A DNA stretch of 64,000 nucleotides from Rosettibacter sp037481715 (GTDB lineage Bacteria; Bacteroidota; Ignavibacteria; Ignavibacteriales; Melioribacteraceae), in assembly GCA_037481715.1 (NCBI GenBank), contig JBBFLD010000002.1:186001-250000 (forward strand). The letters are read 5' to 3'. Made by a program: the position numbers and the translations under genes. Below the pieces are notes generated by a model, which saw only the letters and a list, made by a program, of their open reading frames with translations, made no database searches and was not told where the DNA came from. Position 1 is the first letter of the stretch, and each line of letters begins with the position of its first letter. Positions 27,501-34,541 of the stretch are shown one piece after another.

Positions 27501-27610
27501 GGCATTTGTGTTAATGCAACTATTCCAAACAGTACTAATAATATGGTTGTTGAAATTATAAGTTGTTTATGGCAAATTAATATTTCAATTAATGTTCGTT
27601 TCTTTTTCAT
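24521..27610 (-). CDS. RND-family efflux transporter
   Basis: The 1029-residue protein has the AcrB/MdtB layout: one N-terminal helix, a large periplasmic loop, helices 2-6 ('GLIVVLGMVVDNAIVIVDNY', with the proton-relay Asp pair of helix 4), a second loop and a second helix bundle ('GIISLLGIIVRNGIIYVSY'). It is full-length for the family. The substrate is unknown. It sits between the membrane-fusion protein and TolC genes, in an operon whose promoter carries the same operator-like site as the adjacent tetR. Confidence 0.95.
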   Translation of the reverse strand: MKKKRTLIEILICHKQLIISTTILLVLFGIVALTQMPRDEFPEFKIRQGLIIGIFPGASSQQVEEQLTKKVENYLFQYEAVDKKKTHSISKENFMVIYVEVQKKEKEPKLFWAKLRHGLNELKEQLPSGVMSLTADDDFGNTSAILLAVESQTKTYKELEKYIEKFEDGVRKIPSTSRVKHFGLQKEEINVYIDDAKLTNYGIKPLMVLAALKPQGAVDYAGDIDDGKFIRPIHIPSGYKTESDIANQIVYTDPTGNVIRIKDVAKVVREYADPDSYIRLNGKKCLIVSLEMLPGNNIVQYGDEVKKEIEKFKKEVPADVNVGIISDMPDFVSKSIYNFLKEFFIAITAVILVTILLLPKRVAFVAASTIPISIFITLGIMWVVGMDLQTVSLAGLIVVLGMVVDNAIVIVDNYVEKLDNGITPHDAASQSVTDLFGSVFSATLILIFSFVPLNFVTTGVAGDFVRSLPYTVTIALSVSLIVSAVLVPLLSYMFIKHGIKGEHSEGKKGQFLNWVQSFYDKILESSFTKKKIVISLGALSFILGLIILFITPMQMFPPFERNQFAVEVYLPTGSSLQQTDKVMKEIEDKLIKDKRVKEVAAFIGTSSPRFHTLYAPNFPAKNYGQLLVITESSEATNEILDEYSKKYSNSNPHAYIRWKQLEMRVTKAPIEVRISGDSLRAIKQVASKVSDILRNTEGAKWVRTDYEEPLQAVRLKLKQDEASRLGYTKQILDYSLLVGTKGFPVSTIWEGDYPVSVNLKVDKKIKTNVDDIMNQYVTSPFLISSVQVRQLAEAQPEWTEGVIARRNGVRTITVLADVERGVYESVVFNKAKPIIDNLKLPEGVSISYGGDYETSVEEVTPVYYAMAITVAIMFIILLFQFRTIKTSLLIMTTLPLSIFGAALGIKITGYPFGVTALMGIISLLGIIVRNGIIYVSYAESLRHERGHTLEEAAISAAKRRMRPIFLTSAAAAVGVVPMILSRSPLWGPLGSVICFGLIFGMIMSLIFLPVLYYLFHRRDFEKLSESELL

Positions 27611-27628
27611 AAGTTTTTATTCCTCTAG

Positions 27629-28672
27629 TTAGCGGTTAGCAATATGTACTGATGAACCGTCAACAAGTTTTTGCTGACCGGCGACTACAATTTCTTCTCC
27701 TTCATTTAAGCCCTCTGTAATTTCAACACCATTTGATAATAGTTTTCCTGTCTTAACATATTTTCTTACAGCTTTATTTTTATCAACGACATACACAAAG
27801 TTTCTACCCTGCTCATCAACAAGAACAGCTCTGTTAGGGACAAACAATCCTGCGGCTTCATTTGCTTTATTTTTATAAAGGGTGACATTGCAAATCATAC
27901 CAGGTTTTATTTGGTGGTTTTTATTTACTATCCCAATTTTGATTTTATAAGTATGTGCAATAGGATCTGCCATCACACCAATTTCTTCAACTGTTCCGTT
28001 GAATTCAGAATTGTTAAGAGCGCCTATTTTTATTTTTGCTTTATCTCCAATTTTTATTGAGGATATTTCACTTTCCGATACCGGCACTTTTGCAAATACC
28101 TTTTCAATTTTTACAATAGTTATAGAAGTTAAATTTGGCACTGCGCTCATTCCTGGTTCAATTGAGCGTTTACCAACAATGCCATCAACGGGGGAATATA
28201 GTTTACAATCGTCGACATTCTTTTTGGCAATTAAAGTTGCTGATTTAGCTTGCTGCAGACCTGTTTCAACTTCCACCAATTTTATTTCTGGAAGGTTGCC
28301 GTTTTTGTACATCGGCAATAATCTGTTATATGCATCTTCAGCTTGTTTTTGAGAAGCTAAAGCTATCTCATAAGCATTTTTGTAAGTTTCATCATTCAAC
28401 ACAGCAAGAAGCTGTCCCTTCTTTACAAAGTCACCTTCGGAAACAAGTACTTTGGCAACACTCCCAACAATCGAAAAACTTAACGGAATAGTTTCCGATT
28501 CTTCGATTGTACCGCTGTAAGCTAGCACCTCACTTCCGTCAATACGTTTTACTTGTTCGGTTTCAACTTCAATTATCCCATTGTTAAGATTTTCTGCTTT
28601 ATCAGAGCAGCCCTGAAAAAAATAACCAGCACTCACAAAAAAGAGTGGAATTAAGATTTTGTTCATTTTCAT
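27629..28672 (-). CDS. Membrane fusion protein (RND periplasmic adaptor)
   Basis: This 347-residue lipoprotein-like adaptor (lipobox FFQGC near residue 22) has a barrel-sandwich domain ('VAKVLVSEGDFVKKGQLLAVLND' and 'CKLYSPVDGIVGKRSIEPGMSA', in parts), a short helical hairpin, and C-terminal beta domains ('VPNRAVLVDEQGRNFVYVVD'). It links the RND pump to TolC. It is the first gene of the efflux operon, and an operator-like site lies 19-50 bp upstream. Confidence 0.93.
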   Translation of the reverse strand: MKMNKILIPLFFVSAGYFFQGCSDKAENLNNGIIEVETEQVKRIDGSEVLAYSGTIEESETIPLSFSIVGSVAKVLVSEGDFVKKGQLLAVLNDETYKNAYEIALASQKQAEDAYNRLLPMYKNGNLPEIKLVEVETGLQQAKSATLIAKKNVDDCKLYSPVDGIVGKRSIEPGMSAVPNLTSITIVKIEKVFAKVPVSESEISSIKIGDKAKIKIGALNNSEFNGTVEEIGVMADPIAHTYKIKIGIVNKNHQIKPGMICNVTLYKNKANEAAGLFVPNRAVLVDEQGRNFVYVVDKNKAVRKYVKTGKLLSNGVEITEGLNEGEEIVVAGQQKLVDGSSVHIANR

Positions 28673-28690
28673 TTTATATTCCTATAGATT

Positions 28691-28722
28691 ATTAGACATA
28701 TTTTGTATTTTGGTCGAAAGTT
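28691..28722. promoter_or_regulatory. Operator-like site in front of the efflux operon
   Basis: This 32-bp site begins ATTAGACA and ends GGTCGAAAGTT. It matches 29320-29351 at 26 of 32 positions without gaps. It lies between tetR and the fusion-protein gene, so the pump operon has its own promoter under TetR control. Confidence 0.65.
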
Positions 28723-28734
28723 GTGTAAAAAAAA

Positions 28735-29316
28735 TTATATTCCTTCTGCTATCATTCTTGTAACAATATCTATTTTTTCGTTATCATCATTATCTAAAAA
28801 TAGGTAGAGTTCCAGTCCTCGGATAACCCCCACAATCACATTTGCTGCTTTGTTCAAATCCTCTTCTTTTAAAAAGTTAAATTCTTTTGAAGCAAGACCT
28901 TCTTTTAATATTTCTTTTATGATCAACTCTTCCTCATTATCTAAATATTCACGTAGCTTTTCTATGAATTCTTTATCACCCTTTATCTCACCTTTCACCA
29001 ATGAATAAAGGCTAACCGTATTTTTTATTTCATTAAGAGTTGTAGTAATATATTTTTTTAACTTTTCCTTAGATGAACTTATTTGGCTAATAAAGTCTTT
29101 TCCTTTGTTGATAATAATATTGAGTTCAGTCTTAACTAATAGCTCAAAAATTTCATCTTTGCTTTTGAAATAATAGTAAAGAGTGCTTTTACCTTTGCCT
29201 GCTTCGTGCGCTATGTCTTCCATTGTCGTTTTATTAAGTCCCCATTTTTGGAAAACACGCTTTGCTGCTTCGAGAATTGCGTTTTTTACTTCTTCATCTT
29301 TAGTTAATACATTCAT
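28735..29316 (-). CDS. TetR-family regulator of the RND efflux operon
   Basis: This protein of about 193 residues has an N-terminal helix-turn-helix ('GLNKTTMEDIAHEAGKGKST', then 'LYYYFKSKDEIFELLV'). I take the ATG at 29316 rather than an upstream GTG, which lies inside the operator-like site. It is upstream of and in line with the pump genes, a common arrangement for TetR repressors of RND efflux. The inducer is unknown. Confidence 0.92.
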   Translation of the reverse strand: MNVLTKDEEVKNAILEAAKRVFQKWGLNKTTMEDIAHEAGKGKSTLYYYFKSKDEIFELLVKTELNIIINKGKDFISQISSSKEKLKKYITTTLNEIKNTVSLYSLVKGEIKGDKEFIEKLREYLDNEEELIIKEILKEGLASKEFNFLKEEDLNKAANVIVGVIRGLELYLFLDNDDNEKIDIVTRMIAEGI

Positions 29317-29319
29317 TCT

Positions 29320-29351
29320 ATTAGACACTTTTCGTTTTACGGTCGAAAGTT
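29320..29351. promoter_or_regulatory. Operator-like site in front of the second tetR
   Basis: Near-copy of 28691-28722 (26 of 32 positions). On the minus strand it contains ACTTTCG and CGAAAAGT as imperfect inverted arms. It lies directly upstream of the tetR ATG, consistent with autorepression. Confidence 0.65.
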
Positions 29352-29464
29352 AATGAGTTTTTTTATTAAAAGCAAATCAATAGATTAAAAAAATCTTATC
29401 TATCCAAAATAAATTTTTCATATTGCATCTAGCAGTGACTTAAGAATGAACGGAAAAATTTTAT

Positions 29465-29511
29465 TCTATAAACCCGAATTATGCATTAATATTATTAAAA
29501 TACATCTAAAT
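29465..29511. repeat. 47-bp repeat, partner at 4189-4235
   Basis: Matches 4189-4235 at about 40 of 47 positions, both containing CCCGAATTATGCAT. It overlaps the 3' end of the small ORF listed next. Confidence 0.55.
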
Positions 29512-29687
29512 AAGAGTAGCCATACCATATTAATGAGAAATATAAATTTTGGAGTTGAAGTTGGGTTAAAAGTTTGAATACTAAGTGATAGTAAAGCTAT
29601 TATCACACCTAAAAAATAATACTCATATTTTTGTTGAAAATCACGGCTCGCTGAAAACATTTTTTCGAAATTAAGTTGATCACTCAT
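29466..29687 (-). CDS. Small membrane protein of unknown function, possibly truncated
   Basis: The 73-residue frame starts at an ATG with GGGAG upstream and has two hydrophobic segments (about residues 24-40 and 48-67). I do not recognise a family. The tail encoded by the 47-bp repeat (…MHNSGL) also occurs, without an open frame, at 4.2 kb, so this may be the truncated front of a longer gene. It is next to a broken HNH gene in a remnant-rich stretch. Confidence 0.4.
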   Translation of the reverse strand: MSDQLNFEKMFSASRDFQQKYEYYFLGVIIALLSLSIQTFNPTSTPKFIFLINMVWLLLFRCILIILMHNSGL

Positions 29688-29704
29688 AAACACTCCCAAA
29701 TTAA

Positions 29705-30102
29705 TTATTGATTTTCTCCGAATTTTTTCATCAATTCAAACGCAAGGTCTTTCATTTTCACGACTTTTTCATATTTAGTTACCCTTTTTCTTGTATATAA
29801 TCTTTAGCTTCATCTAACAAATTCTCTCTATAATGAAATTCTTGTGACATTATTTTTCTTGGTTCACAAATTCGTTTAATAAAATTACAATTCTTGCAAG
29901 CTATTGATAGATCATTAAATTCATCAGGTTCGCCTTTAAGCTTTGGAATAATACGTTCAACTTGAATGGAATAATAACTGTCGACTGACTTAAATATACT
30001 TATTCTACAATCTTCGCATTTAAACTTTGTGCGAATTCCCAACACGAGCACTTGTTCACTCCAGCCAAGTCAATCGTTTTTTTTAATCTCAGGTATATCC
30101 AT
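29705..30102 (-). pseudogene. HNH-endonuclease-like gene with a stop and a frameshift
   Basis: From ATG at 30102 ten codons (MDIPEIKKND) are followed by TGA at 30070-30072, then the frame continues as 'LGWSEQVLVLGIRTKFKCEDC'. Later comes 'ACKNCNFIKR', so two C-x2-C pairs of an HNH fold are present. The usual first His ('DHIIP') is Glu in 'VERIIP'. At about 29785, in an A/G run, the frame stops, but the adjacent frame reads on as 'KRVTKYEKVVKMKDLAFELM' to a stop at 29705. The gene is probably inactive. Its origin may be a mobile or restriction-type locus, but this cannot be shown. Confidence 0.6.
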
Positions 30103-30184
30103 TTTATAAACTGCCCAACTATTACTTATCGCTATAATTTCAAATAGTCAATCCCCTATGAAAGGATGTAATCAAGTGGACTTC

Positions 30185-30319
30185 TTATACGATTAAATTT
30201 TTAATAACGTGACAGTATGCTTCATCTAATTTTTTGCTATAATCATCTGCACACAGCGTAAACCTTACTTTATCAAGAAGCTTTAGTTGGATAGTCATAT
30301 TACTCAAGCTTGAATTCAT
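30185..30319 (-). CDS. Small ORF (44 aa), unknown function, possibly truncated
   Basis: ATG follows an excellent GGAGG site at 6-bp spacing. The peptide reads MNSSLSNMTIQLKLLDKVRF and continues to LIV. No hydrophobic segment or motif is recognised. The good ribosome site with a short frame suggests the beginning of a longer gene that has been cut. Confidence 0.35.
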   Translation of the reverse strand: MNSSLSNMTIQLKLLDKVRFTLCADDYSKKLDEAYCHVIKNLIV

Positions 30320-30592
30320 ATATCCCTCCATTGCCTTATTCAATGTAAAAACTTTAGAAAAAAATCAAAACTTTTTTATTTAATTTAATAATATGATTTA
30401 TTCACAAAGTTGTAACTTAAATCTGCTTTTTAAGTCAAGTTGTAACGAATCTACTATGTTGAATATAAATTAGCAATGGAGTCAAATAATAATTTCTAAT
30501 TCCATCCACAATAAAAGTAAAGATTAATTCATTTAGGAGAGAGCTCTACTAAAAGGAAATAGTAAATGAATGCTTTGTCAGTTAGAAATTTC
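30320..30592. other. Non-coding spacer before tRNA block B
   Basis: AT-rich sequence with no open frame of note. It presumably holds the promoter of the 44-codon ORF. Nothing else is seen. Confidence 0.5.
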
Positions 30593-30619
30593 TACTTCAG
30601 TCAATTTTCCTTTAAACTA

Positions 30620-30655
30620 AAAAAGCCTTGTAAGTTATTCTTTTACAAGGCATTA
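30620..30655 (-). terminator. Rho-independent terminator after tRNA-Val copy B
   Basis: On the minus strand GCCTTGTAA pairs with TTACAAGGC across a 9-nt loop, followed by TTTTTT. Equivalent to the terminator at 3078-3110. Confidence 0.8.
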
Positions 30656-30662
30656 CAGTTGT

Positions 30663-30736
30663 GGGCGCTGAAGGATTCGAACCTACGACCCCCTGCTTGT
30701 AAGGCAGGTGCTCTGAACCAGCTGAGCTAAGCGCCC
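30663..30736 (-). tRNA. tRNA-Val (anticodon TAC)
   Basis: This 74-nt cloverleaf has acceptor GGGCGCT/AGCGCCC, D arm GCTC/GAGC, anticodon stem CCTGC/GCAGG around CTTACAA (anticodon complement at 30699-30701), and T loop TTCGAAT. One T-stem pair is a T-T mismatch. The 3' CCA is not encoded. This is the intact version of the disrupted gene at 3119-3214. Confidence 0.93.
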
Positions 30737-30886
30737 ATAAAATTTTTCATCTTTTCAAATGGTGCTCTGAATAATTTCAGATATTTACCGAATTTATTAC
30801 TAACAGACTATAAAGAACTTAAATTTTGCGCTCCAAACTTAGAATTTTTAAGCCAAAGTTTCAAATTTTTTCTAAAAATTTTTTGA

Positions 30887-30958
30887 GCGGGCGACGGGAC
30901 TCGAACCCGCGACATTTAGCTTGGGAAGCTACTACTCTACCAACTGAGTTACGCCCGC
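30887..30958 (-). tRNA. tRNA-Gly (anticodon CCC)
   Basis: Identical in sequence to 3365-3436. Anticodon CCC (complement at 30923-30925) in a TTCCCAA loop. It is transcribed first, followed after 150 nt by tRNA-Val. Confidence 0.93.
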
Positions 30959-31035
30959 TTCTAATACAAAAATATCAATGAGTTAATTCTTATTCAAGAC
31001 TTTTATTTATTTTCCATTTCAAAATTTTTTTATCT

Positions 31036-31716
31036 ATGAAAATAAACTCTTATAAAAAAAATATTTTCGAAGTTGCATTATTATTTATTTTAATCATTGC
31101 TTCGTTTGTTGTGTGGGATTCTATTATTATTTTCCCAATTAAACTCCTTGTTGTTTTGCTTCATGAAATCAGTCATGGCATTACAGCAATTATAACTGGT
31201 GGTAAAATTCTTTCTCTTGAAATTAATTTAAATCTTGGCGGTAAATGCATTACTGAAGATGGAAATCAATTGTTAATTGCATTTGCCGGATATCCTGGCA
31301 GCTTTTTATTTGGAGCAATTTTATTTTATTCAACTTATAAACCTAAATTGAAAATTCTTATCATATCTATTATTTCAATAATAATTTTTTTATTTGCAGT
31401 AAATACAATTAGCAATCCTGTATTAAGTTTTATATCCATTCTTATTGCATTCTTAATTATCGTAATTAACAAATTTTTATCTGCATCAATCTCAAACATT
31501 ATTTTTAGAGCCATTGGGTTAATGAGTTGCGTTTATGTGATTTATGATATTAAAGAAGATGTATTTAATAATTCATCTTATTTAAGTGATGCTTCATTCA
31601 TTGCTGAAAAAACTGGTCTTTCTACTTCTTTCTGGGGATTATTATGGATTCTTTTTTCTATTATTGGAATCATATTTTTAATTGCTTTCTCTTTAAGAAA
31701 AAGTAAATTCTATTAA
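31036..31716 (+). CDS. M50B-like membrane metallopeptidase
   Basis: This 226-residue protein has about six membrane helices. The zinc motif H43-E-I-S-H47 lies in the second helix region, followed by 'LEINLNLGGKCITE', as in M50 family proteases that work inside the membrane. The second metal ligand region (usually N/D-x-x-P-G) is less clear: 'FAGYPGSFLFGA' (near 91) may serve. The stop overlaps the stop of the convergent UMF1 gene by 4 bp (TTAA). A heavily mutated copy lies at 3516-4173. Confidence 0.75.
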   Translation: MKINSYKKNIFEVALLFILIIASFVVWDSIIIFPIKLLVVLLHEISHGITAIITGGKILSLEINLNLGGKCITEDGNQLLIAFAGYPGSFLFGAILFYSTYKPKLKILIISIISIIIFLFAVNTISNPVLSFISILIAFLIIVINKFLSASISNIIFRAIGLMSCVYVIYDIKEDVFNNSSYLSDASFIAEKTGLSTSFWGLLWILFSIIGIIFLIAFSLRKSKFY

Positions 31717-33017
31717 TCATCTTTCACAAAAGTTAAGATTATCAAACCAACAACAAAGAAAAAGCATATTGAAAGTATTGCATACTTTTGTGTGCCTGTT
31801 ATATAACTTATTAATCCAAATACTAATGGTCCTGCAATTGCAGAACTTTTCCCGAAAAAAGAATAAAAACCAAAAAACTCAGTTTTTTTATCGAATGGGG
31901 TTAACTTTGACATCAAACTTCTGCTGGTAGATTGTGTAGCACCCATTACACTTCCTGCAAGCAATCCAATCAAATAAAAACTCGAATGTATAATTGTATT
32001 TGAATCCAAAGAAAAACTTTTCGAAATCATCATAACCAAAAAACTTTCTTTATAGCTTGTTTGAAATGCCAGCAAAATTGTAAATAACCAAATTATAAGT
32101 GAAATGACCAATGATTTTTTTGTTCCGTACGAATCTGCTATAACACCAAAAATTAATGAACCTAATATTGCTGTTGTTTGAACAATGATAAAAAATACAA
32201 TAAGTTCTTGAAAAGAAAATTTCAATGTAGTACTTGCATAATTTCCTGAAAAATAAATTACAGTATTGACCCCCTCAATAAAAAAGAAGAACGATAACAA
32301 AAACAGAGAAAGATTTTTATAACTTTTAAGATTGGATATAGTATTTATTACTCTGCTAAATCCAATCTTGAAGAATGAATTTTCCTTCTCAATTTTTTTT
32401 CTCGAATCTTTAATAAAAACAAATAAAGGAATTGCAAAGATTAAAAATATTAAAGCAGAAAGAGGAAATATTTCTCTAATCATTTGCTTCTGAATAAAAG
32501 GATAAATTATTGCAAGAGTTGTAAACGAACCAAGATAGCCCATTGCAAATCCATATCCACTTACACGCCCATAATTTTTTGGTTTTGTTATTTCAGGAAG
32601 AAATGAATCATAAAATACTAATCCAGCTTCAAATCCAATATTTGCTAAAATAAATAAAATTAATCCCGAAAGGATATTTCCCTTATTCACAAAATAAAGT
32701 AATGAAGTTGACACAATGCAAATAAGAGTAAAGAAAAGTAAAAATCTTTTTTTACCAGCTGAATGATCTGCAATCGCACCAAGCACAGGTGAGATAATTG
32801 CAGTAATTAACATCGATATGCTTGTTCCTAAACTCCAATAAAAATCGCCGATAGGTTTACCCTCTGCAACGGTCTGCTTAAAATAAACAGCATAAATAAA
32901 TGTAACTACAATGATTGAATAAGATGTATTGGCAAAATCAAAAAGCGTCCAGACAAATACGCGAAACTTTTCGTTATCTTTAAGAATCTTTAGATTTCTT
33001 TGGTAAAGATTGTTCAA
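31713..33017 (-). CDS. UMF1-family MFS transporter
   Basis: The 434-residue permease has 12 predicted helices, and the 'WTLFDFANTSYS' start is typical of the UMF1 (Atg22-like) branch of the major facilitator superfamily, as are 'GFEAGLVFYDSFLPEI' and 'RVSGYGFAMGYLG'. The start is TTG at 33017 with AGAGGA just upstream, inside the 3' end of nusB (38-bp overlap). The substrate is unknown; eukaryotic relatives export amino acids from vacuoles. Confidence 0.88.
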   Translation of the reverse strand: MNNLYQRNLKILKDNEKFRVFVWTLFDFANTSYSIIVVTFIYAVYFKQTVAEGKPIGDFYWSLGTSISMLITAIISPVLGAIADHSAGKKRFLLFFTLICIVSTSLLYFVNKGNILSGLILFILANIGFEAGLVFYDSFLPEITKPKNYGRVSGYGFAMGYLGSFTTLAIIYPFIQKQMIREIFPLSALIFLIFAIPLFVFIKDSRKKIEKENSFFKIGFSRVINTISNLKSYKNLSLFLLSFFFFIEGVNTVIYFSGNYASTTLKFSFQELIVFFIIVQTTAILGSLIFGVIADSYGTKKSLVISLIIWLFTILLAFQTSYKESFLVMMISKSFSLDSNTIIHSSFYLIGLLAGSVMGATQSTSRSLMSKLTPFDKKTEFFGFYSFFGKSSAIAGPLVFGLISYITGTQKYAILSICFFFVVGLIILTFVKDD

Positions 33018-33462
33018 TAAGTCCTCTGCCCGATTTGTTTAACTGGCCGGAATTTTTGAGGTCGTTGTAAATTGCATCAAGTATGCCATTAATAAATTTA
33101 TTGCTGTTTGAAGTAGAAAAATCTTTTGCTATTTCAATTATTTCATTAATAGTAACTTTTGGAGGAATATCAGGGAAATATAATAATTCAGCGATGCCAA
33201 TTCTTAATAATATTCTATCAATTAATGCGATTCTATCCATTTCCCAATTAGTAACTTTACTTTGAATTTTTTCATCGAGCAGTTTTCTATTTGCTATTGT
33301 TTTATTGATTAGCTGTTTTGCAAAATCTATATCTGTTTGTGATGATAAATCCGACAATACTAATTCAGTGAGGCCAGATAATCCTTCCCCATTTAGTTCA
33401 TAAGCATAAAGAATTTGTAAAGTTTTTTCTCGTAATAATCTTCTGTTCGATTTTTTTGCCAT
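32980..33462 (-). CDS. nusB: Transcription antitermination factor NusB
   Basis: About 160 residues, all helical, with the family pattern 'RREKTLQILYAYE'-like N-terminus ('LLREKTLQILYAYE') and C-terminal 'VTINEIIEIAKDFSTSNSNKFINGILDAI'. NusB binds boxA RNA with NusE in rRNA antitermination. I prefer the ATG at 33462 over the upstream TTG. A Lys/Ser-rich tail overlaps the UMF1 start. Confidence 0.93.
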   Translation of the reverse strand: MAKKSNRRLLREKTLQILYAYELNGEGLSGLTELVLSDLSSQTDIDFAKQLINKTIANRKLLDEKIQSKVTNWEMDRIALIDRILLRIGIAELLYFPDIPPKVTINEIIEIAKDFSTSNSNKFINGILDAIYNDLKNSGQLNKSGRGLIEQSLPKKSKDS

Positions 33463-33515
33463 AATTTTATTCAATTATTTATTGAAATAATATTAAAGAT
33501 AAACAAACTTTACAA

Positions 33516-34541
33516 CTAAATAGCAAATAACCAGAATAAAAGTAAAGCCACACTTTCACGTAAACGATAAAATACTGTTTTTGAAAATGATAACTTATAG
33601 TCAGAAGCAATTGCATTAGTACTTAAATAAAAAAATTTACTAATCTCAAGAATTCTTGGCAAATGGAAACTGTCTGATATAATTAGCATAATATTTTCTT
33701 TGCCTAGATTTTTTTCAAAATCTTTCAAAAATTTAATTTGTTCTGTTGTAGTTGAAGTTTTCTTTTCGATAATCATATCGTTATCATTAACTCCTAATCT
33801 CAAGAGTAACTTAAATGCAGCTTCAGCTTCAGAAATTTCACCTGGAGCATTACTGCCTGTTAATATTATTTTATCAATTTTTTTCTCCTGATAAAGTTCA
33901 AATGCTTTGCGAATTCTGCCTTCAAAAATTGGACTTGGTTTTTCTTTTTTCCATACTGCAGCTCCTGGAATCATAGCATAATCATAATGTTCATCTGGTT
34001 TAATATTTTCATTAAATCTTTTTACATTCCATACATAAAATGTTGAAAAGATTAACAAAAGAACAACCATAAAAGAGGTTCTAATTAAAGTTCTCAATTC
34101 ATAAAGTTTATCAAAGGCAAATATAAGTCCCCAAACATAGTTTATCGAATATAAAATAATCACTTCGCTAAGTATAAAGAAAAATCCAGTATAAACTTTT
34201 TTTATCTGAAAAGAAAAAAGATATGCATTTTCATCATAAGTGAATACTTTTACCGAGAGTACAACAAGGATAAGAAGAATAATAGACAATAGCAGAAGTG
34301 TTACTAAAAATTTATGTCTAGCACTATTAAAATTTTTTTGTTTGATTTTAAGAACAACAACCCCAAGCAATAAAATAAATGAGAAGGTGATATTAAGAAT
34401 ATTTCCAATGTAATCTATTCTATAAAATAAAATTGAAATATTATTCAAATAATATTTAAGAAATGATAAGCCGATAAATTGAATTAATGTCAAAATGATA
34501 GTAATATTAAAATAATTAGTTGAGTTAATTTTCTTGCTCAA
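33516..34541 (-). CDS. YdcF/DUF218-family membrane protein
   Basis: The 341 residues have about five N-terminal helices and a soluble DUF218 domain from about residue 190 ('YAMIPGAAV', 'RIRKAFELYQEKKIDKIILTGS', 'EAEAAFKLLLRLGV', 'STTTEQIKFLKDF'). Relatives (SanA, ElyC) are linked to envelope and lipid-carrier homeostasis. The start is TTG overlapping the stop of the ABC gene by 4 bp (TTGA). Confidence 0.85.
   Translation of the reverse strand: MSKKINSTNYFNITIILTLIQFIGLSFLKYYLNNISILFYRIDYIGNILNITFSFILLLGVVVLKIKQKNFNSARHKFLVTLLLLSIILLILVVLSVKVFTYDENAYLFSFQIKKVYTGFFFILSEVIILYSINYVWGLIFAFDKLYELRTLIRTSFMVVLLLIFSTFYVWNVKRFNENIKPDEHYDYAMIPGAAVWKKEKPSPIFEGRIRKAFELYQEKKIDKIILTGSNAPGEISEAEAAFKLLLRLGVNDNDMIIEKKTSTTTEQIKFLKDFEKNLGKENIMLIISDSFHLPRILEISKFFYLSTNAIASDYKLSFSKTVFYRLRESVALLLFWLFAI

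Larger units (their letters stand above)
30593..30958. repeat. Direct repeat copy B (tRNA-Val/tRNA-Gly block), partner at 3049-3436
   Basis: Near-identical to copy A in the same orientation; the offset is 27,522 bp at tRNA-Gly and 27,544 bp at the 3' end of tRNA-Val, the difference being the 22-nt insertion of copy A. The following M50 gene is also shared, but only as a diverged homologue. Confidence 0.9.

Noticed and set aside
27999..28352. A 117-codon plus-strand frame
   Set aside because: Antisense to the membrane fusion protein, with composition typical of a shadow frame.
2123..30072. TGA codons at likely Trp positions (2123-2125, 30070-30072) as evidence of a recoded TGA=Trp code
   Set aside because: Several intact genes end with TGA in tight ATGA overlaps (glycosyltransferase/ppx, EamA/pgeF, M1 peptidase, RND/TolC), so TGA is a working stop. 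The stops lie in decaying genes.
30566..30733. A short plus-strand frame with an AAAAGGAAA site running through tRNA-Val copy B
   Set aside because: It is antisense to the tRNA and gives the well-known spurious peptide (…DSNLRPPACKAGALNQLS) that arises over tRNA genes.
3049..31010. The tRNA repeats as attL/attR of an integrative element
   Set aside because: The repeats contain whole tRNA genes, a spacer and a protein gene, far longer than attachment cores, and no integrase or element genes lie inside. A segmental duplication fits better.
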